A DNA stretch of 64,000 nucleotides, taken from contig NZ_JAJBZG010000002.1 in the NCBI RefSeq assembly GCF_020552705.1, positions 682,001 to 746,000 of the forward strand, in the 5' to 3' direction. Each line of letters begins with the position of its first letter. Within the stretch, counting starts at the first letter, position 1. The notes under the pieces are model-generated. The model worked only from the letters and a program-made list of their open reading frames with translations, did no database searches and was not told the origin of the DNA. The DNA comes from Christiangramia sediminis (lineage in GTDB: Bacteria; Bacteroidota; Bacteroidia; Flavobacteriales; Flavobacteriaceae). Below, piece by piece: positions 46,344-56,722 of this stretch. The position numbers and the translations under genes were made by a program.

Positions 46344-48329
46344 TTAATCTACATTATCATGTAGAAAAGAGTTATTCTTTCTAAAGTGAAGATCATTGTT
46401 CTCGTCCTGATCTATGCTGGTACGAGAAAGTTTTCCTTCACCGGGCTTAGAATTATCAAGTTCGATACCTGCTCTTTTATAAGCCGGTTGCTTTTCTATC
46501 TCGTCAATCTGCGCTGAACCTGTTCTGAACTTATAATTAAATTCTTTCATTTTCGCCTTTCTTTCTGCGGTTCTCTGTCTTACCACTTCAGAAGAAATAG
46601 GATTATCAAAAGGATCATGCCCGTCACCGGTATTTTCTTTTTCAGGAGCAGGAGCAACTGTTTTCTTTTCAAAAGCTATGGTTTCATCCTTCGGCTCTTC
46701 CTTTTTGGGAGCTTTAGATTTTTCAAGTTTCTGCTCCATCTCCATATAATCATCAAGACTGTATCGCTTGATTCCCTGGGCAGAACTTTCAGTCACCGGA
46801 ATGATCTCTACCGCTTCGTTTACCTTTATATTTCTGGTTTCCTCTTCGGTCTCTTCCTCTTCAAGACTATGTCTAGTAACTTCCTCAGATTTGGGCGTTG
46901 CTTTTGGCTTCTCCTCTTCCTTATTCATAGGCATATCGAAAGTAAACATAAATTGATCTTCACTTTCAGATTTCACCTCTTCAGACTCATTTATCCCGGC
47001 ATCCTCATTTGTATCGTTAATAATGAAATCTTCAGGATCAACTTCTTCATAAGTTACATCCAGCTTACGTGCAAAATCAGGAGTTTTAAGAACATCATCC
47101 ACTTTCTTATGGATATTTCCCACTTCGTCCACTTCTTCTACAGACTCATCTAGCGTATGAACGATCTTTTGATCCTTTACAGGCTCATCAAATTGCAGTT
47201 CATTTTTAGGATTATCATTTACAGGTGCATTTGTTACCTGAGAAATAGGGGCAGATTTTTTAGTGGTAAGATCCTGTTCCGCTCTTTGTTCGTCCTCTAG
47301 CGTATGGATGATCTTTTTTGTTTCCGTATTAGTGATCTCATTCTGCTGTTCTACATCGAAACCAGTAGCGATAATAGTAACAGCAATCGCATCTTCTAAA
47401 GCCTCGTCTTCCCCAACACCCATAATGATGTTAGCAGAGTGACCGGCTTCAGCCTGAATATGATCATTAATTTCTCCAATTTCGTCAATAGTGATCTCCT
47501 CGTTACCAGATACAATTAGCAGTAAAACATTTTTGGCACCGGTGATCTTATTATCATTCAACAGTGGAGAATCCAGAGCTTTCATGATGGCATCTGTAGC
47601 CCTGCTGGCTCCTGAAGCCTGAGCGGACCCCATGATTGCAGTACCACTTTTACTTAGTACAGTTTTAGCATCACGCAAGTCAATATTCTGCGTATAGTGA
47701 TGGGTAATTACCTCTGCAATACCTCTGGAGGCTGTAGCAAGTACTTCATCAGCCTTTGAGAATCCGGCTTTAAAACCGAGATTTCCATAAACTTCACGAA
47801 GTTTATTATTATTGATCACAATAAGGGAATCTACATTCTGTCTTAGTCTTTCAACTCCTAATTGCGCCTGTTCATTCCTGTTTTTTCCCTCAAACTGAAA
47901 AGGAATCGTAACAATACCAACCGTTAGAATACCAAGTTCTTTAGCCTGTTTGGCGATAATTGGTGCTGCACCAGTTCCGGTACCCCCACCCATTCCTGCC
48001 GTGATAAACACCATTTTGGTATTTGAATCCAGCATTTGTTTGATTTCCTCAAAACTTTCAACCGCTGCTTTTTCTCCCACTTCTGGGTTAGCTCCTGCTC
48101 CAAGTCCTTCGGTAAGTGTCACCCCTAATTGAATCTTGTTAGGAACCGAACTGTTCTCAAGTGCCTGGGAATCGGTATTACAAACAACGAAATCAACCCC
48201 TTTTATTCCCAACTGGAACATATGGTTGATGGCATTGCTTCCTCCACCGCCTACTCCTATCACTTTGATGACGTTCGATTGATTCTTAGGTAAATCGAAT
48301 GAGATGTCTCCAAATTCTGTACTGCTCAT
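46344..48329 (-). CDS. ftsZ: Cell division protein FtsZ (long C-terminal extension)
   Basis: 661-aa tubulin-like GTPase that forms the division ring. The GTP site is GVGGGGSNAINHM (25-37) and GGGTGTG (114-120). The globular part ends near residue 330, as in E. coli (383 aa total). Here some 330 further residues follow, rich in Glu, Asp, Lys and Thr, with repeated HTLDE-type blocks. The very end (NNDLHFRKNNSFLHDNVD) may be the flavobacterial tail that contacts FtsA, but it lacks the usual DIPAFL-type peptide. It is the last gene of the dcw cluster, 28 nt after ftsA. Confidence 0.97.
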   Translation of the reverse strand: MSSTEFGDISFDLPKNQSNVIKVIGVGGGGSNAINHMFQLGIKGVDFVVCNTDSQALENSSVPNKIQLGVTLTEGLGAGANPEVGEKAAVESFEEIKQMLDSNTKMVFITAGMGGGTGTGAAPIIAKQAKELGILTVGIVTIPFQFEGKNRNEQAQLGVERLRQNVDSLIVINNNKLREVYGNLGFKAGFSKADEVLATASRGIAEVITHHYTQNIDLRDAKTVLSKSGTAIMGSAQASGASRATDAIMKALDSPLLNDNKITGAKNVLLLIVSGNEEITIDEIGEINDHIQAEAGHSANIIMGVGEDEALEDAIAVTIIATGFDVEQQNEITNTETKKIIHTLEDEQRAEQDLTTKKSAPISQVTNAPVNDNPKNELQFDEPVKDQKIVHTLDESVEEVDEVGNIHKKVDDVLKTPDFARKLDVTYEEVDPEDFIINDTNEDAGINESEEVKSESEDQFMFTFDMPMNKEEEKPKATPKSEEVTRHSLEEEETEEETRNIKVNEAVEIIPVTESSAQGIKRYSLDDYMEMEQKLEKSKAPKKEEPKDETIAFEKKTVAPAPEKENTGDGHDPFDNPISSEVVRQRTAERKAKMKEFNYKFRTGSAQIDEIEKQPAYKRAGIELDNSKPGEGKLSRTSIDQDENNDLHFRKNNSFLHDNVD

Positions 48330-48357
48330 AAACTCTGTTTTACTGGTTGTATCTTTA

Positions 48358-49713
48358 TTACTCTGCGTTATCTAAAAAATCCTTGAATTTTTCTGCCCAC
48401 TTATCAAAAATGCTTTTGCGGGCAACTTTACTCGAGGTCTGTTCTTCTTGATCAGAATCACTCATCATCTGATCTTCGCTTTCTTCAATTTCTTCAGAAT
48501 CTTCTACGGGGCTGCTGTCTGACAGCACCGCCTCTTCCTGAAATTTACTATTCCCTTTTTCAAGGCTGTTCATTACCAATCCTACTGCAGTTGCATAAAC
48601 AGGGCTTGTAGTTTCTGAATCTGTTGTGCCGGCTAAATGCTCATTAGGATACCCAATTCTGGTATCCATACCTGTTATATATTCCGCCAACTGCTTTATG
48701 TGCTTTAACTGTGCACCACCACCAGTTAATACTAATCCCGCAATTAATTTTTTCTTTTGCTCGTCATGACCGTAGTTTTTGATCTCCAGGTAAACCTGCT
48801 CAATGATCTCTACTACTCTTGCATGAATGATCTTAGAAAGATTTTTCAGGGTAATCTCTTTCGGCTCTCTTCCTCTTAACCCAGGAATAGAAACGATCTC
48901 ATTATCTTTATTTTCACCCGGCCATGCTGAACCGAATTTTATCTTCAATAATTCTGCCTGCTTTTCAATGATCGAGCATCCTTCTTTGATATCTTCAGTG
49001 ATCACATTACCACCAAAAGGAATCACCGCCGTATGACGAATAATCCCATCCTTGAAAATCGCCAGGTCGGTAGTACCCCCTCCTATATCGATCAAAGCTA
49101 CTCCGGCTTCTTTTTCTTCCTGACTTAACACGGCATTTGCTGAAGCTAAAGGCTCCAGGGTCACTGCTGAAAGTTCAAGTCCGGCGCTTTTTACGCATCT
49201 TCCAATATTTCTTATAGAAGAAACCTGGCCTACCACTACATGGAAGTTAGCTTCAAGCCTTCCTCCATACATTCCGATAGGTTCTTTGATCTCTGCCTGA
49301 CCATCTACTTTAAATTCCTGCGGAAGAACATGTATTATTTCTTCTCCAGGTAACATTACCAGTTTATGAACCTGGTTGCAAAGTGTATGGATATCATCTG
49401 CATCTATCACTTCGTCCGGATTCTGACGGGTTATATAATCACTATGCTGAAGGCTTCTAATATGCTGCCCCGCAATTCCAACTACCACTTCACTGATCTT
49501 CAAACCGCTATCGGCTTCCGCTTCCTGTATTGCCTGCTGGATAGACTGGATAGTTTGCGTAATATTATTCACTACGCCCCTATGTACGCCAAGAGATTTG
49601 GATTTCCCTATTCCAATGATCTCAACCTTACCGTACTCATTTTTGCGGCCTATCATAGCCACAATCTTTGTTGTTCCAATATCTAAGCCTACTGCAATAT
49701 CGTTTTGTTCCAT
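48358..49713 (-). CDS. ftsA: Cell division protein FtsA
   Basis: 451-aa actin-like ATPase that anchors FtsZ to the membrane and starts divisome assembly. Phosphate motifs are VGLDIGTTKIVAMIG (N-terminal) and VALIDIGGGTTDLAIF; LVLTGGGAQLKHI is the adenosine motif. The C-terminus ends in a Lys/Phe/Trp-rich amphipathic helix (SIFDKWAEKFKDFLDN), the membrane-targeting sequence. An acidic linker (EEIEESEDQMMSDSDQEEQ) precedes it. Three nt separate it from the ftsQ stop. Confidence 0.97.
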   Translation of the reverse strand: MEQNDIAVGLDIGTTKIVAMIGRKNEYGKVEIIGIGKSKSLGVHRGVVNNITQTIQSIQQAIQEAEADSGLKISEVVVGIAGQHIRSLQHSDYITRQNPDEVIDADDIHTLCNQVHKLVMLPGEEIIHVLPQEFKVDGQAEIKEPIGMYGGRLEANFHVVVGQVSSIRNIGRCVKSAGLELSAVTLEPLASANAVLSQEEKEAGVALIDIGGGTTDLAIFKDGIIRHTAVIPFGGNVITEDIKEGCSIIEKQAELLKIKFGSAWPGENKDNEIVSIPGLRGREPKEITLKNLSKIIHARVVEIIEQVYLEIKNYGHDEQKKKLIAGLVLTGGGAQLKHIKQLAEYITGMDTRIGYPNEHLAGTTDSETTSPVYATAVGLVMNSLEKGNSKFQEEAVLSDSSPVEDSEEIEESEDQMMSDSDQEEQTSSKVARKSIFDKWAEKFKDFLDNAE

Positions 49714-49716
49714 AAA

Positions 49717-50433
49717 CTATTTTTTCGTGCACACAACCTGGTCGCCAAATTGTAAGTTCACTTTTTTGTAGGTATCTATTTTATTTTCTTTCTGTGCTTT
49801 CTTATAAAAAGCCTTAAAATTGTTGAATTTCAATGCCACATTACTCGAATCTCCGAAATACAGCTCAAAATCCTGCTCTCTCAATTCAAGGCTATATTTA
49901 TTTCCTTTTTGCCTATTGATGCCTATGATATGTTTTTTTAAAAACTCGTCCTCTTTTATATAATTTATAATTGAGTAAGCTTTTGTCACATTTTCACCAT
50001 CAAAACCAAACATTAGTGGAACTCTTGCGGAATAAAACTGAGAAAGAGGCATGATCTCCCCATTTTTATCCAGATAAAACGATGAATTCCCAACCACTCT
50101 TCCTATGGGCTTTCTTTGACTTACTATTGCTTCGAGTTTACCATCTAAAGTGAGGTAAACCTCCGCATTTTCAATCATTTGGTGTTCGTTTAAAAGGTAT
50201 TCCACCCTATTCAAATCTAAAGTTTCTTTATCTATGCTCGAGACACTGGCTTTATTTTGTATTAACAATTTATTAACCACTTCCTCAGTCACATAGAGAT
50301 TTTCACTATCTGTAAATTCTACCTTCACCTCGCTGATTCCCCGGGACTTGTGTCGTTTCTCCGCAAAGCCATATAAAAGGCAAACGATTGCCACTAAAAC
50401 GAGGGCTTTTATGTAACCTAAACTACGCTTCAT
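49717..50433 (-). CDS. ftsQ: Cell division protein FtsQ/DivIB
   Basis: 238-aa bitopic protein: a short cytoplasmic segment, one transmembrane helix (about residues 9-24, ALVLVAIVCLLYGF), then POTRA-like and beta domains outside. The region VKLNRVEYLLNEHQMIENAEVYLTLDGKLEAIVSQRKPIGRV (in shorter form: ENAEVYLTLDGKLE and VSQRKPIGRV) is the conserved FtsQ block. Its start overlaps the murC end by 11 nt. It links the cytoplasmic and periplasmic parts of the divisome. Confidence 0.92.
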   Translation of the reverse strand: MKRSLGYIKALVLVAIVCLLYGFAEKRHKSRGISEVKVEFTDSENLYVTEEVVNKLLIQNKASVSSIDKETLDLNRVEYLLNEHQMIENAEVYLTLDGKLEAIVSQRKPIGRVVGNSSFYLDKNGEIMPLSQFYSARVPLMFGFDGENVTKAYSIINYIKEDEFLKKHIIGINRQKGNKYSLELREQDFELYFGDSSNVALKFNNFKAFYKKAQKENKIDTYKKVNLQFGDQVVCTKK

Positions 50434-51781
50434 GTAACAATGCTTTTTTTACTTTTTCAACTTCTTCTCCAATATCTCCGGCTCCCATCATCACTACAAC
50501 TTCAGCTTCTTCAGACTTAATTCTTTCTATCAGTTCTTTTTTCTGAATCAGCAACTTTCCTGGATTGGAGATCTTATCCAGTAACCATGCTGAAGAAATC
50601 CCTTCAATGGGTAATTCCCGTGCCGGATAAATATCCAGCAGGAATACCTTATCAAAATCTGAAAGGCTTGAGGCAAAATCTTCAGCGAAGTCACGGGTAC
50701 GGCTAAACAGGTGGGGCTGAAAAACCGCTAAAACTTTTTTGTTGGGGTACATTTCACGAACTGCCTGATGTACTGCTGATATTTCAGTAGGATGATGCGC
50801 ATAGTCATCTATCAAAACCAGATTATCCGTCTTTATTTTATAACTAAATCTGCGCTTAACACCTTTAAAGCTATATAAAGCCCTGGCCAGACCGTCGGTT
50901 GGGGAACCGTACTCGATCGCCATCGCCAGGGCTGTAATAGCATTTAGCAAATTATGTTTGCCGGGCAGATTAAATTTTAAATCCTTTATAGTTTCAGAAG
51001 GTGTTTTTAGATCAAAAATATAATGACCTTCTTCTATTCTTATATGCTGTGCAGAAAAATCGCTTTCATCATTTATTCCTATTCTGGTACCGTCAATAGA
51101 CAACCCATTTTTAACAAATAATGCTCCTTCTTCAGGAACTTTAGCTGCGAATTCCCGGAATGACTTTTCCAGTTCAGATTTATCACCGTAGATATCCAGG
51201 TGATCTGCATCCATAGAGGTGATCGCTGCAATATTTGGAGATAAATTCAAAAATGAACGGTCAAATTCATCAGCCTCCACCACGATCACCTCGTCGCCCT
51301 GCATGATCAAATTAGACTGAATATCTTCACTTATCCCTCCAAGAAAAGCAGTAACCTTTGCTCCCGTTTCCTTCAAAAGGTGACCCAGAATTGCCGTGGT
51401 AGTGGTTTTTCCATGAGTTCCGGCAACTGCAAGACAATACTTCTGATCGGTTACCAATCCAAGCAACTGAGCTCTTTTGATCACCTCAAAATTTTGCTGT
51501 TTTAAAACTCCAAATTGTTTGTGATCTTTTGGAACCGCAGGTGTATAAACAATGAGTGAACTGTCAGGATTCTCAAGAATAGGTTGTGGGATAAACTCCA
51601 CATTATCCTCATAATTCACCGGAATATTTTCATTTTCCAGTTTTTTTGTAAGATCAGTAGAAGTACGATCATAACCAGCCACATAGTTACCTTTCGCCTT
51701 GAAATATCTGGCCAGGGCACTCATCCCAATCCCACCGATCCCGATGAAATAAAAATGCTTTATGTGGTTTAGGTCTTTCAT
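50423..51781 (-). CDS. murC: UDP-N-acetylmuramate-L-alanine ligase
   Basis: 452-aa ATP-dependent ligase adding L-Ala to UDP-MurNAc, the first peptide step of peptidoglycan synthesis. The N-terminal Rossmann motif is FIGIGGIGMSALARY, and the ATP motif is AGTHGKTTTT (120-128). The ADEFDRSFLNL and DDYAHHPTE blocks are typical. The 11-nt overlap with ftsQ and direct abutment with the murG stop (51782) point to translational coupling. Confidence 0.97.
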   Translation of the reverse strand: MKDLNHIKHFYFIGIGGIGMSALARYFKAKGNYVAGYDRTSTDLTKKLENENIPVNYEDNVEFIPQPILENPDSSLIVYTPAVPKDHKQFGVLKQQNFEVIKRAQLLGLVTDQKYCLAVAGTHGKTTTTAILGHLLKETGAKVTAFLGGISEDIQSNLIMQGDEVIVVEADEFDRSFLNLSPNIAAITSMDADHLDIYGDKSELEKSFREFAAKVPEEGALFVKNGLSIDGTRIGINDESDFSAQHIRIEEGHYIFDLKTPSETIKDLKFNLPGKHNLLNAITALAMAIEYGSPTDGLARALYSFKGVKRRFSYKIKTDNLVLIDDYAHHPTEISAVHQAVREMYPNKKVLAVFQPHLFSRTRDFAEDFASSLSDFDKVFLLDIYPARELPIEGISSAWLLDKISNPGKLLIQKKELIERIKSEEAEVVVMMGAGDIGEEVEKVKKALLHEA

Positions 51782-52885
51782 TTATCTATTATTCTTATTT
51801 ACCAGTTTCTCAACTTCGTCAACAATATCTGAAGTCGCATTTGGCAAAGCCAGTTTTTTGATATTGGCAGCAAAGCGACTCATTCTTCTCTCATCTTTCA
51901 AAAGACTAAAAAAACAAGGTTCAAATCGCTCTGTTAATTCATCCTCTGTGATCATTAAAGCGGCGTCATGTTCTGTCACTGCCAGGGCATTTTTAGCTTG
52001 ATGATTTTCAGCAACATTTGGGGACGGAATAAATAATACCGGCTTCCCCACGATACACAGCTCAGAAACACTTCCGGCTCCTGCCCGGGAAATGATCACA
52101 TCTGCAGCAGCATAGGCATAATCCATTCTATTAATAAATTCCTTAGCTCTAATACTTGGGGAATCATATTTCTTGTACTCATCAAAATAAAGCTTCCCTA
52201 TCTGCCAGATGAGCTGAATTTCTTCCTCTTTAAATCTTTTCAGTTCGTTCTCGATGAGCCTGTTTATTCTTCTTGCGCCCAGGCTTCCACCAAGAACAAG
52301 TACGGTTTTTTTCCCTTTAGAAAGTTTAAAATGCTCTATCGCATCCTGCCGAAGCTGATCTACTTCCAAAAGATCCTGTCGCACTGGATTCCCAGTAATA
52401 ATGGTCCTTTCTGGAGGAAATACATCTTTTACTTTTTCATAGGCCGCACAAATAGTATCAGCATATTTCGACAGAATTCGATTCGTTATACCAGGTAAAG
52501 AATTCTGCTCCTGAATCAAAGTTGAAATTCCTTTAGAAATTGCAACTCTCAATAAAGGCCCACTGGCAAAACCACCGGTTCCAATAACGATATCCGGTTT
52601 AAATTTCTTGATAATCTTTCTAGATTTTGAAAGACTACTCATCAGTTTAAATGGAAATATGAAATTCTTGAGACTGAAAGATCTGTCTACTCCACTTATC
52701 CAAAGGCCTTCTATTTCGTATCCGGCTTGCGGAACTTTCTCCATTTCCATTCGGTCCTTTGCGCCCACAAAAAGAATTTCAGCATCTGGATGCCTTTTCT
52801 TTATTTCATCGGCAATGGCGATCGCAGGATAGATATGTCCACCTGTTCCTCCACCAGATAATATGACGCGTAAACCTTCTTTCAT
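51782..52885 (-). CDS. murG: UDP-GlcNAc-undecaprenyl-PP-MurNAc-pentapeptide GlcNAc transferase
   Basis: 367-aa GT28 glycosyltransferase converting lipid I to lipid II at the inner membrane. The N-terminal [11 protein letters not shown] (11-21) binds the lipid diphosphate. [11 protein letters not shown] and [11 protein letters not shown], with a Gln in AENHQAKNA, form the UDP-GlcNAc site. Its start overlaps the ftsW stop by four bases (ATGA). Confidence 0.97.
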   Translation of the reverse strand: MKEGLRVILSGGGTGGHIYPAIAIADEIKKRHPDAEILFVGAKDRMEMEKVPQAGYEIEGLWISGVDRSFSLKNFIFPFKLMSSLSKSRKIIKKFKPDIVIGTGGFASGPLLRVAISKGISTLIQEQNSLPGITNRILSKYADTICAAYEKVKDVFPPERTIITGNPVRQDLLEVDQLRQDAIEHFKLSKGKKTVLVLGGSLGARRINRLIENELKRFKEEEIQLIWQIGKLYFDEYKKYDSPSIRAKEFINRMDYAYAAADVIISRAGAGSVSELCIVGKPVLFIPSPNVAENHQAKNALAVTEHDAALMITEDELTERFEPCFFSLLKDERRMSRFAANIKKLALPNATSDIVDEVEKLVNKNNR

Positions 52886-54090
52886 ATCGCTTCGCTTAAA
52901 ATGTCCAGAGGATTATCCTCTTCGCCTTCAAATTCTTTATTTTCAGATTCTTTAATCTCTTCTCTTTTTGCACTTACACTTAAGATAATTCCCAATGCTA
53001 TGCAGGTCATCCACACTGATGTTCCCCCGCTACTAACTAGAGGAAGTGTTTGCCCTGTCACCGGAAATAATTCCACCGCGACCCCCATATTGATGAGCGC
53101 CTGAAAAACTACCGGCAGGCCTACTCCCATTACAACAAGTTTTCCAAAGACCGTATTGGCCTTAGTAGCCACAATCACGATCCTGAAGAGTAATAACAGG
53201 TATGCAAGCATCACTCCAAAACCACCTATTAATCCCATTTCTTCAACAATTATTGCATAAATGAAATCTGAAGAGGATTGAGGTAAAAAGTTTCTTTGTA
53301 CACTTTTCCCTATTCCTGTTCCAGTAATTCCTCCCTGAGCAATTGCTGTTTTGGCTCTTTCAACCTGATATTGTTCTGTTCCTTCTTCATCATCAAAAAA
53401 AGTTTCAATTCTGCTTGTCCAGGTATCTACCCTGTTAGGTAAAAGACCAGGAAAAGCCTTCGCGGTAAGGATAAAAATACTTAGCATTATTATCCCTGCT
53501 CCCATGATAGCACCAAGATATTTTAAGGGATATCCACCTAAGAACATCAATATCAATATCATAGAAAAAATGATCGCAGTTGTGGAGAAATTGGCCGGCA
53601 AAATTAATATTAATACCAAGAAAACAGGCACCCAGAGCGGAAGAATTGTCTCTTTAAAAGTGACTGTTTTTTCAGTGATCTTGGATAAATACCTGGCCAC
53701 GTAAACCATCAATACCACTGCTGCCAGAGTAGAGGATTGAAATGATACGTTTAATACCGGAATCTGTATCCATCTACTGGCATATGCTCCGTCTATCGTA
53801 GTGCCCTGGGCAATTGTAAACAGAAGTAACAGGATCACAATGGGTAATAGCAAAATGGAAATTCCGCGGAAATAATGATAAGGAATTTTATGTACAGCAA
53901 ATAAAACGCAAAAACCTAAAAGCAAATGGAAAAAGTGCACTACCAGATAGCCTGAAGTGCTTCCATCGCCGTGGAGATAAGCAAGGTTACTACTGGCACT
54001 ATAAACCGGCAAAAATGAAAATATTGCCAACAAGCCGGCTACCGCCCAGATCACCTTGTCTCCTTTAAGATTTGCAAAAAGATTACTCAT
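52882..54090 (-). CDS. ftsW: Cell division protein FtsW, septal peptidoglycan polymerase
   Basis: 402-aa SEDS protein with about ten transmembrane helices. Family blocks are [51 protein letters not shown] (in parts) and [10 protein letters not shown] near the C-terminus. It works with the PBP encoded by ftsI. A short acidic tail ([16 protein letters not shown]) follows. A 33-nt hairpin separates it from murD. Confidence 0.95.
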   Translation of the reverse strand: MSNLFANLKGDKVIWAVAGLLAIFSFLPVYSASSNLAYLHGDGSTSGYLVVHFFHLLLGFCVLFAVHKIPYHYFRGISILLLPIVILLLLFTIAQGTTIDGAYASRWIQIPVLNVSFQSSTLAAVVLMVYVARYLSKITEKTVTFKETILPLWVPVFLVLILILPANFSTTAIIFSMILILMFLGGYPLKYLGAIMGAGIIMLSIFILTAKAFPGLLPNRVDTWTSRIETFFDDEEGTEQYQVERAKTAIAQGGITGTGIGKSVQRNFLPQSSSDFIYAIIVEEMGLIGGFGVMLAYLLLLFRIVIVATKANTVFGKLVVMGVGLPVVFQALINMGVAVELFPVTGQTLPLVSSGGTSVWMTCIALGIILSVSAKREEIKESENKEFEGEEDNPLDILSEAI

Positions 54091-54103
54091 TTAACTTTTT
54101 CTA

Positions 54104-54136
54104 AAACCTGCAAGGTTTTTAAAACCTAGCAGGTTT
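54104..54136. repeat. Hairpin-forming inverted repeat between murD and ftsW
   Basis: Outer arms AAACCTGC / GCAGGTTT and inner arms AGGTTTT / AAAACCT, with one A-A mismatch and a tight loop. It lies in the only sizeable gap (51 nt) of the cluster. The minus-strand T-run after it is only four, so it is a poor terminator; a mRNA-stability or attenuation element is possible. Confidence 0.65.
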
Positions 54137-54141
54137 ATTCA

Positions 54142-55479
54142 CTATAAATTTCTTACTGCTTCTTTAAATTGTCTTCCCCTGTCTTCGTAATTTTCAAAAA
54201 GATCGAAACTCGCACATGCAGGAGACAATAATACATTATCACCCTTATCTGCCAGCCTGTAGGCCATTTGAACTGCTTCTTTCATGGAAGTAGTTTCTTC
54301 TATTGTGTCTACAATATTTCCAAAAGCATTCACGATTTTATGATTATCAACCCCAAGACAAATGATGGCTTTTACCTTTTCATTTACCAACGGAAGGAGA
54401 TCATCATAAACATTCCCTTTATCTACACCTCCAAGGATCCACACCGTTTCAGACTCCATGCTTTCCAAAGCATAAAAAGTAGCATTCACGTTGGTCGCTT
54501 TAGAATCATTGATATAAAGCACGTTATTGATCTTGAGCACTTTTTCAAGGCGATGTTCAACTCCCTGGAAATTCGCCATACTCTCACGTATGGTCTGTTT
54601 TCTTATGCGGAGTAATTGAGAGACCATGGAAGCAGCCATGGCATTTTTAGTATTATGTTTCCCTTGAAGGGCAAGCTCTGATGTTGGCATAGTAAATTTG
54701 GTGTTATTAATGTTTACAACAATATTTTCGTTTTCTATATAAGCGCCATTTTCAATCTTCTTTTCTATTGAAAAAGGCAATTTTTGAGAGCTTACAGGAT
54801 TCTTTTGCAACCAGTCTGTAATATTTTTATCATCTGCATCGTAGATGAAATAATCTTCTTCGGTTTGATTTTCTGCTATTCTGAATTTTGAGCCTATGTA
54901 ATTTTCAAGTTTATAATCATATCTATCCAGGTGATCCAGAGTGATATTTGTCAAAATCGCGATATGCGGCCGGAATTTTTCTATCCCATCTAACTGAAAA
55001 CTGCTCAATTCAAGCACAAACCAGTCATGATTCTCTTCCGCCGCCATTTTCGCATAACTGTTTCCGATATTTCCTCCCATCCCAGAATCAATTCCGCCTT
55101 GCTTTAGTACATGCTGAACCAGATTCGTCACGGTAGTTTTACCGTTGCTGCCTGTAATTCCTATTACCGGAACTTCAGAAAACCAGGATGCAAACTCGAT
55201 CTCAGAAACCACAGAAATTCCCTTCTCCCGTAACTGTTTTACTAGCGGAGTAGTTTCTGGAATTCCCGGACTTTTCATCACCACATCTGCCTCAAATATT
55301 TTTGATTCAGTATGCTTTTCATCTTCCCATTCGATCTCAATATGTTTAAGAACTTCTCTGTATTTATCCTTGATCCTTCCTTTATCGGAAAGAAAAACTT
55401 CATAACCTTCTTTCTTCGCCAGGATCGCGGTACCTATTCCGCTTTCTCCACCTCCTAATATGACTATCTTCTTACTCAC
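54142..55479 (-). CDS. murD: UDP-N-acetylmuramoylalanine-D-glutamate ligase
   Basis: 445-aa ligase adding D-Glu to UDP-MurNAc-L-Ala. ATP motif ITGSNGKTTVT (108-118). The conserved KSPGIP block (about 69-74), LELSSFQLDGI, LTNITLDHLDRYD and NDSKATN are all visible. The end region LLSPACASFDLFENYEDRG is the family C-terminal signature. Ten nt after mraY, 51 nt before ftsW. Confidence 0.97.
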   Translation of the reverse strand: MSKKIVILGGGESGIGTAILAKKEGYEVFLSDKGRIKDKYREVLKHIEIEWEDEKHTESKIFEADVVMKSPGIPETTPLVKQLREKGISVVSEIEFASWFSEVPVIGITGSNGKTTVTNLVQHVLKQGGIDSGMGGNIGNSYAKMAAEENHDWFVLELSSFQLDGIEKFRPHIAILTNITLDHLDRYDYKLENYIGSKFRIAENQTEEDYFIYDADDKNITDWLQKNPVSSQKLPFSIEKKIENGAYIENENIVVNINNTKFTMPTSELALQGKHNTKNAMAASMVSQLLRIRKQTIRESMANFQGVEHRLEKVLKINNVLYINDSKATNVNATFYALESMESETVWILGGVDKGNVYDDLLPLVNEKVKAIICLGVDNHKIVNAFGNIVDTIEETTSMKEAVQMAYRLADKGDNVLLSPACASFDLFENYEDRGRQFKEAVRNL

Positions 55480-55489
55480 AATTTCAAGC

Positions 55490-56722
55490 TTATCTAACCT
55501 TAAGTGTAATTATTGTAAGGATCGCCAGAAAAATTCCAATAATCCAAAACCTTACTACGATCTTGCTTTCGTGTTTCCCTTTCTTCTGATAATGGTGGTG
55601 CAATGGTGACATTAGAAAAATTCGGCGACCTTCACCATATTTTTTCTTCGTAAACTTAAACCACCCCACCTGCATTACTACAGAAAGGTTTTCTATCAAA
55701 AAAATTCCGCATAAAAGCGGGATCAGTAATTCTTTCCTGGTGGCGATTGCTAAAACCGCGATAATTCCGCCTATGGTTAAACTTCCTGTATCTCCCATAA
55801 ATACCTGGGCAGGATAAGTATTGTACCATAAGAATCCCACTAAGGCACCTGCAAAAGCAGTGATGAAAATTGTCATTTCCCCGGAACGCGGGATATACAT
55901 AATATTCAGGTAATCTGAGAAAATAATGTTACCCGAAACCCAGGCAAAAATGCCCAGGGTTAAGACGATGATTGCTGAAGAACCCGCGGCGAGACCATCG
56001 ATCCCATCCGTAAGGTTTGCTCCATTTGAAACTGCAGTCACAATAAAGATCACAATTGGAATAAAGATCAGCCAGGCGTAATCAACAAGTGAAGGATTTA
56101 TCCAGCTTATCAAACTGGAATATTCGAATTCATTATTCTTTACAAATGGAATGGTTGTCGTCGTGTTTTTTTCTTCCGGCCCCATGTCTACCACTTCGGC
56201 ACGGGCAATAACATTTTCAGTAGGACTGGTTTCCGTCACTACTTCTTTAGTTGTGATCTGGGGGTGGAAATACATGGTACATCCTACGATCAAACCAAGC
56301 CCAATCTGACCAATTACCTTAAAGATCCCCTTTAGTCCTTCCTTATCCTTTTTGAAGGTTTTAATATAATCATCTAAAAACCCTATAGCTCCCATCCACA
56401 AAGTGGTCACAATAAGGAGGATCACGTATATATTTTCAAGTTTCGCAAAAAGCAAAACTGGTATGAGTGTGGCGATAATGATTATAAGCCCTCCCATAGT
56501 TGGAGTCCCAGCCTTTTCCGTCTGCCCCTTCAACCCAAGATCACGAACGCTTTCTCCAATTTGTTTTGCCCTCAGGTAATTAATAATTCTTTTACCATAG
56601 ATGGTCGAGATCCCGAGCGACAAAATAATAGCCATCGCCGACCTGAACGACAGGAATTCAAACAACTGTGCTCCAGGCAACTGATATTGCTCTTCCAGAA
56701 ATTTAAATAAGTAATACAGCAT
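55490..56722 (-). CDS. mraY: Phospho-N-acetylmuramoyl-pentapeptide-transferase
   Basis: 410-aa polytopic membrane enzyme making lipid I. Family blocks are [30 protein letters not shown] and [12 protein letters not shown]; the HHHYQKKG motif near the end completes the site. Compared with E. coli MraY (360 aa) there is an extra loop (about 165-195, [12 protein letters not shown] region), as in other Bacteroidota. The ATG overlaps the murE stop by one base. murF does not lie between them. Confidence 0.97.
   Translation of the reverse strand: MLYYLFKFLEEQYQLPGAQLFEFLSFRSAMAIILSLGISTIYGKRIINYLRAKQIGESVRDLGLKGQTEKAGTPTMGGLIIIIATLIPVLLFAKLENIYVILLIVTTLWMGAIGFLDDYIKTFKKDKEGLKGIFKVIGQIGLGLIVGCTMYFHPQITTKEVVTETSPTENVIARAEVVDMGPEEKNTTTTIPFVKNNEFEYSSLISWINPSLVDYAWLIFIPIVIFIVTAVSNGANLTDGIDGLAAGSSAIIVLTLGIFAWVSGNIIFSDYLNIMYIPRSGEMTIFITAFAGALVGFLWYNTYPAQVFMGDTGSLTIGGIIAVLAIATRKELLIPLLCGIFLIENLSVVMQVGWFKFTKKKYGEGRRIFLMSPLHHHYQKKGKHESKIVVRFWIIGIFLAILTIITLKVR

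Noticed and set aside
46617-47153. 178-aa plus-strand open frame antisense to the ftsZ tail
   Set aside because: It is a composition shadow of the Glu/Lys-rich FtsZ tail, giving a Phe/Leu/Arg-rich product with no start context or domain.
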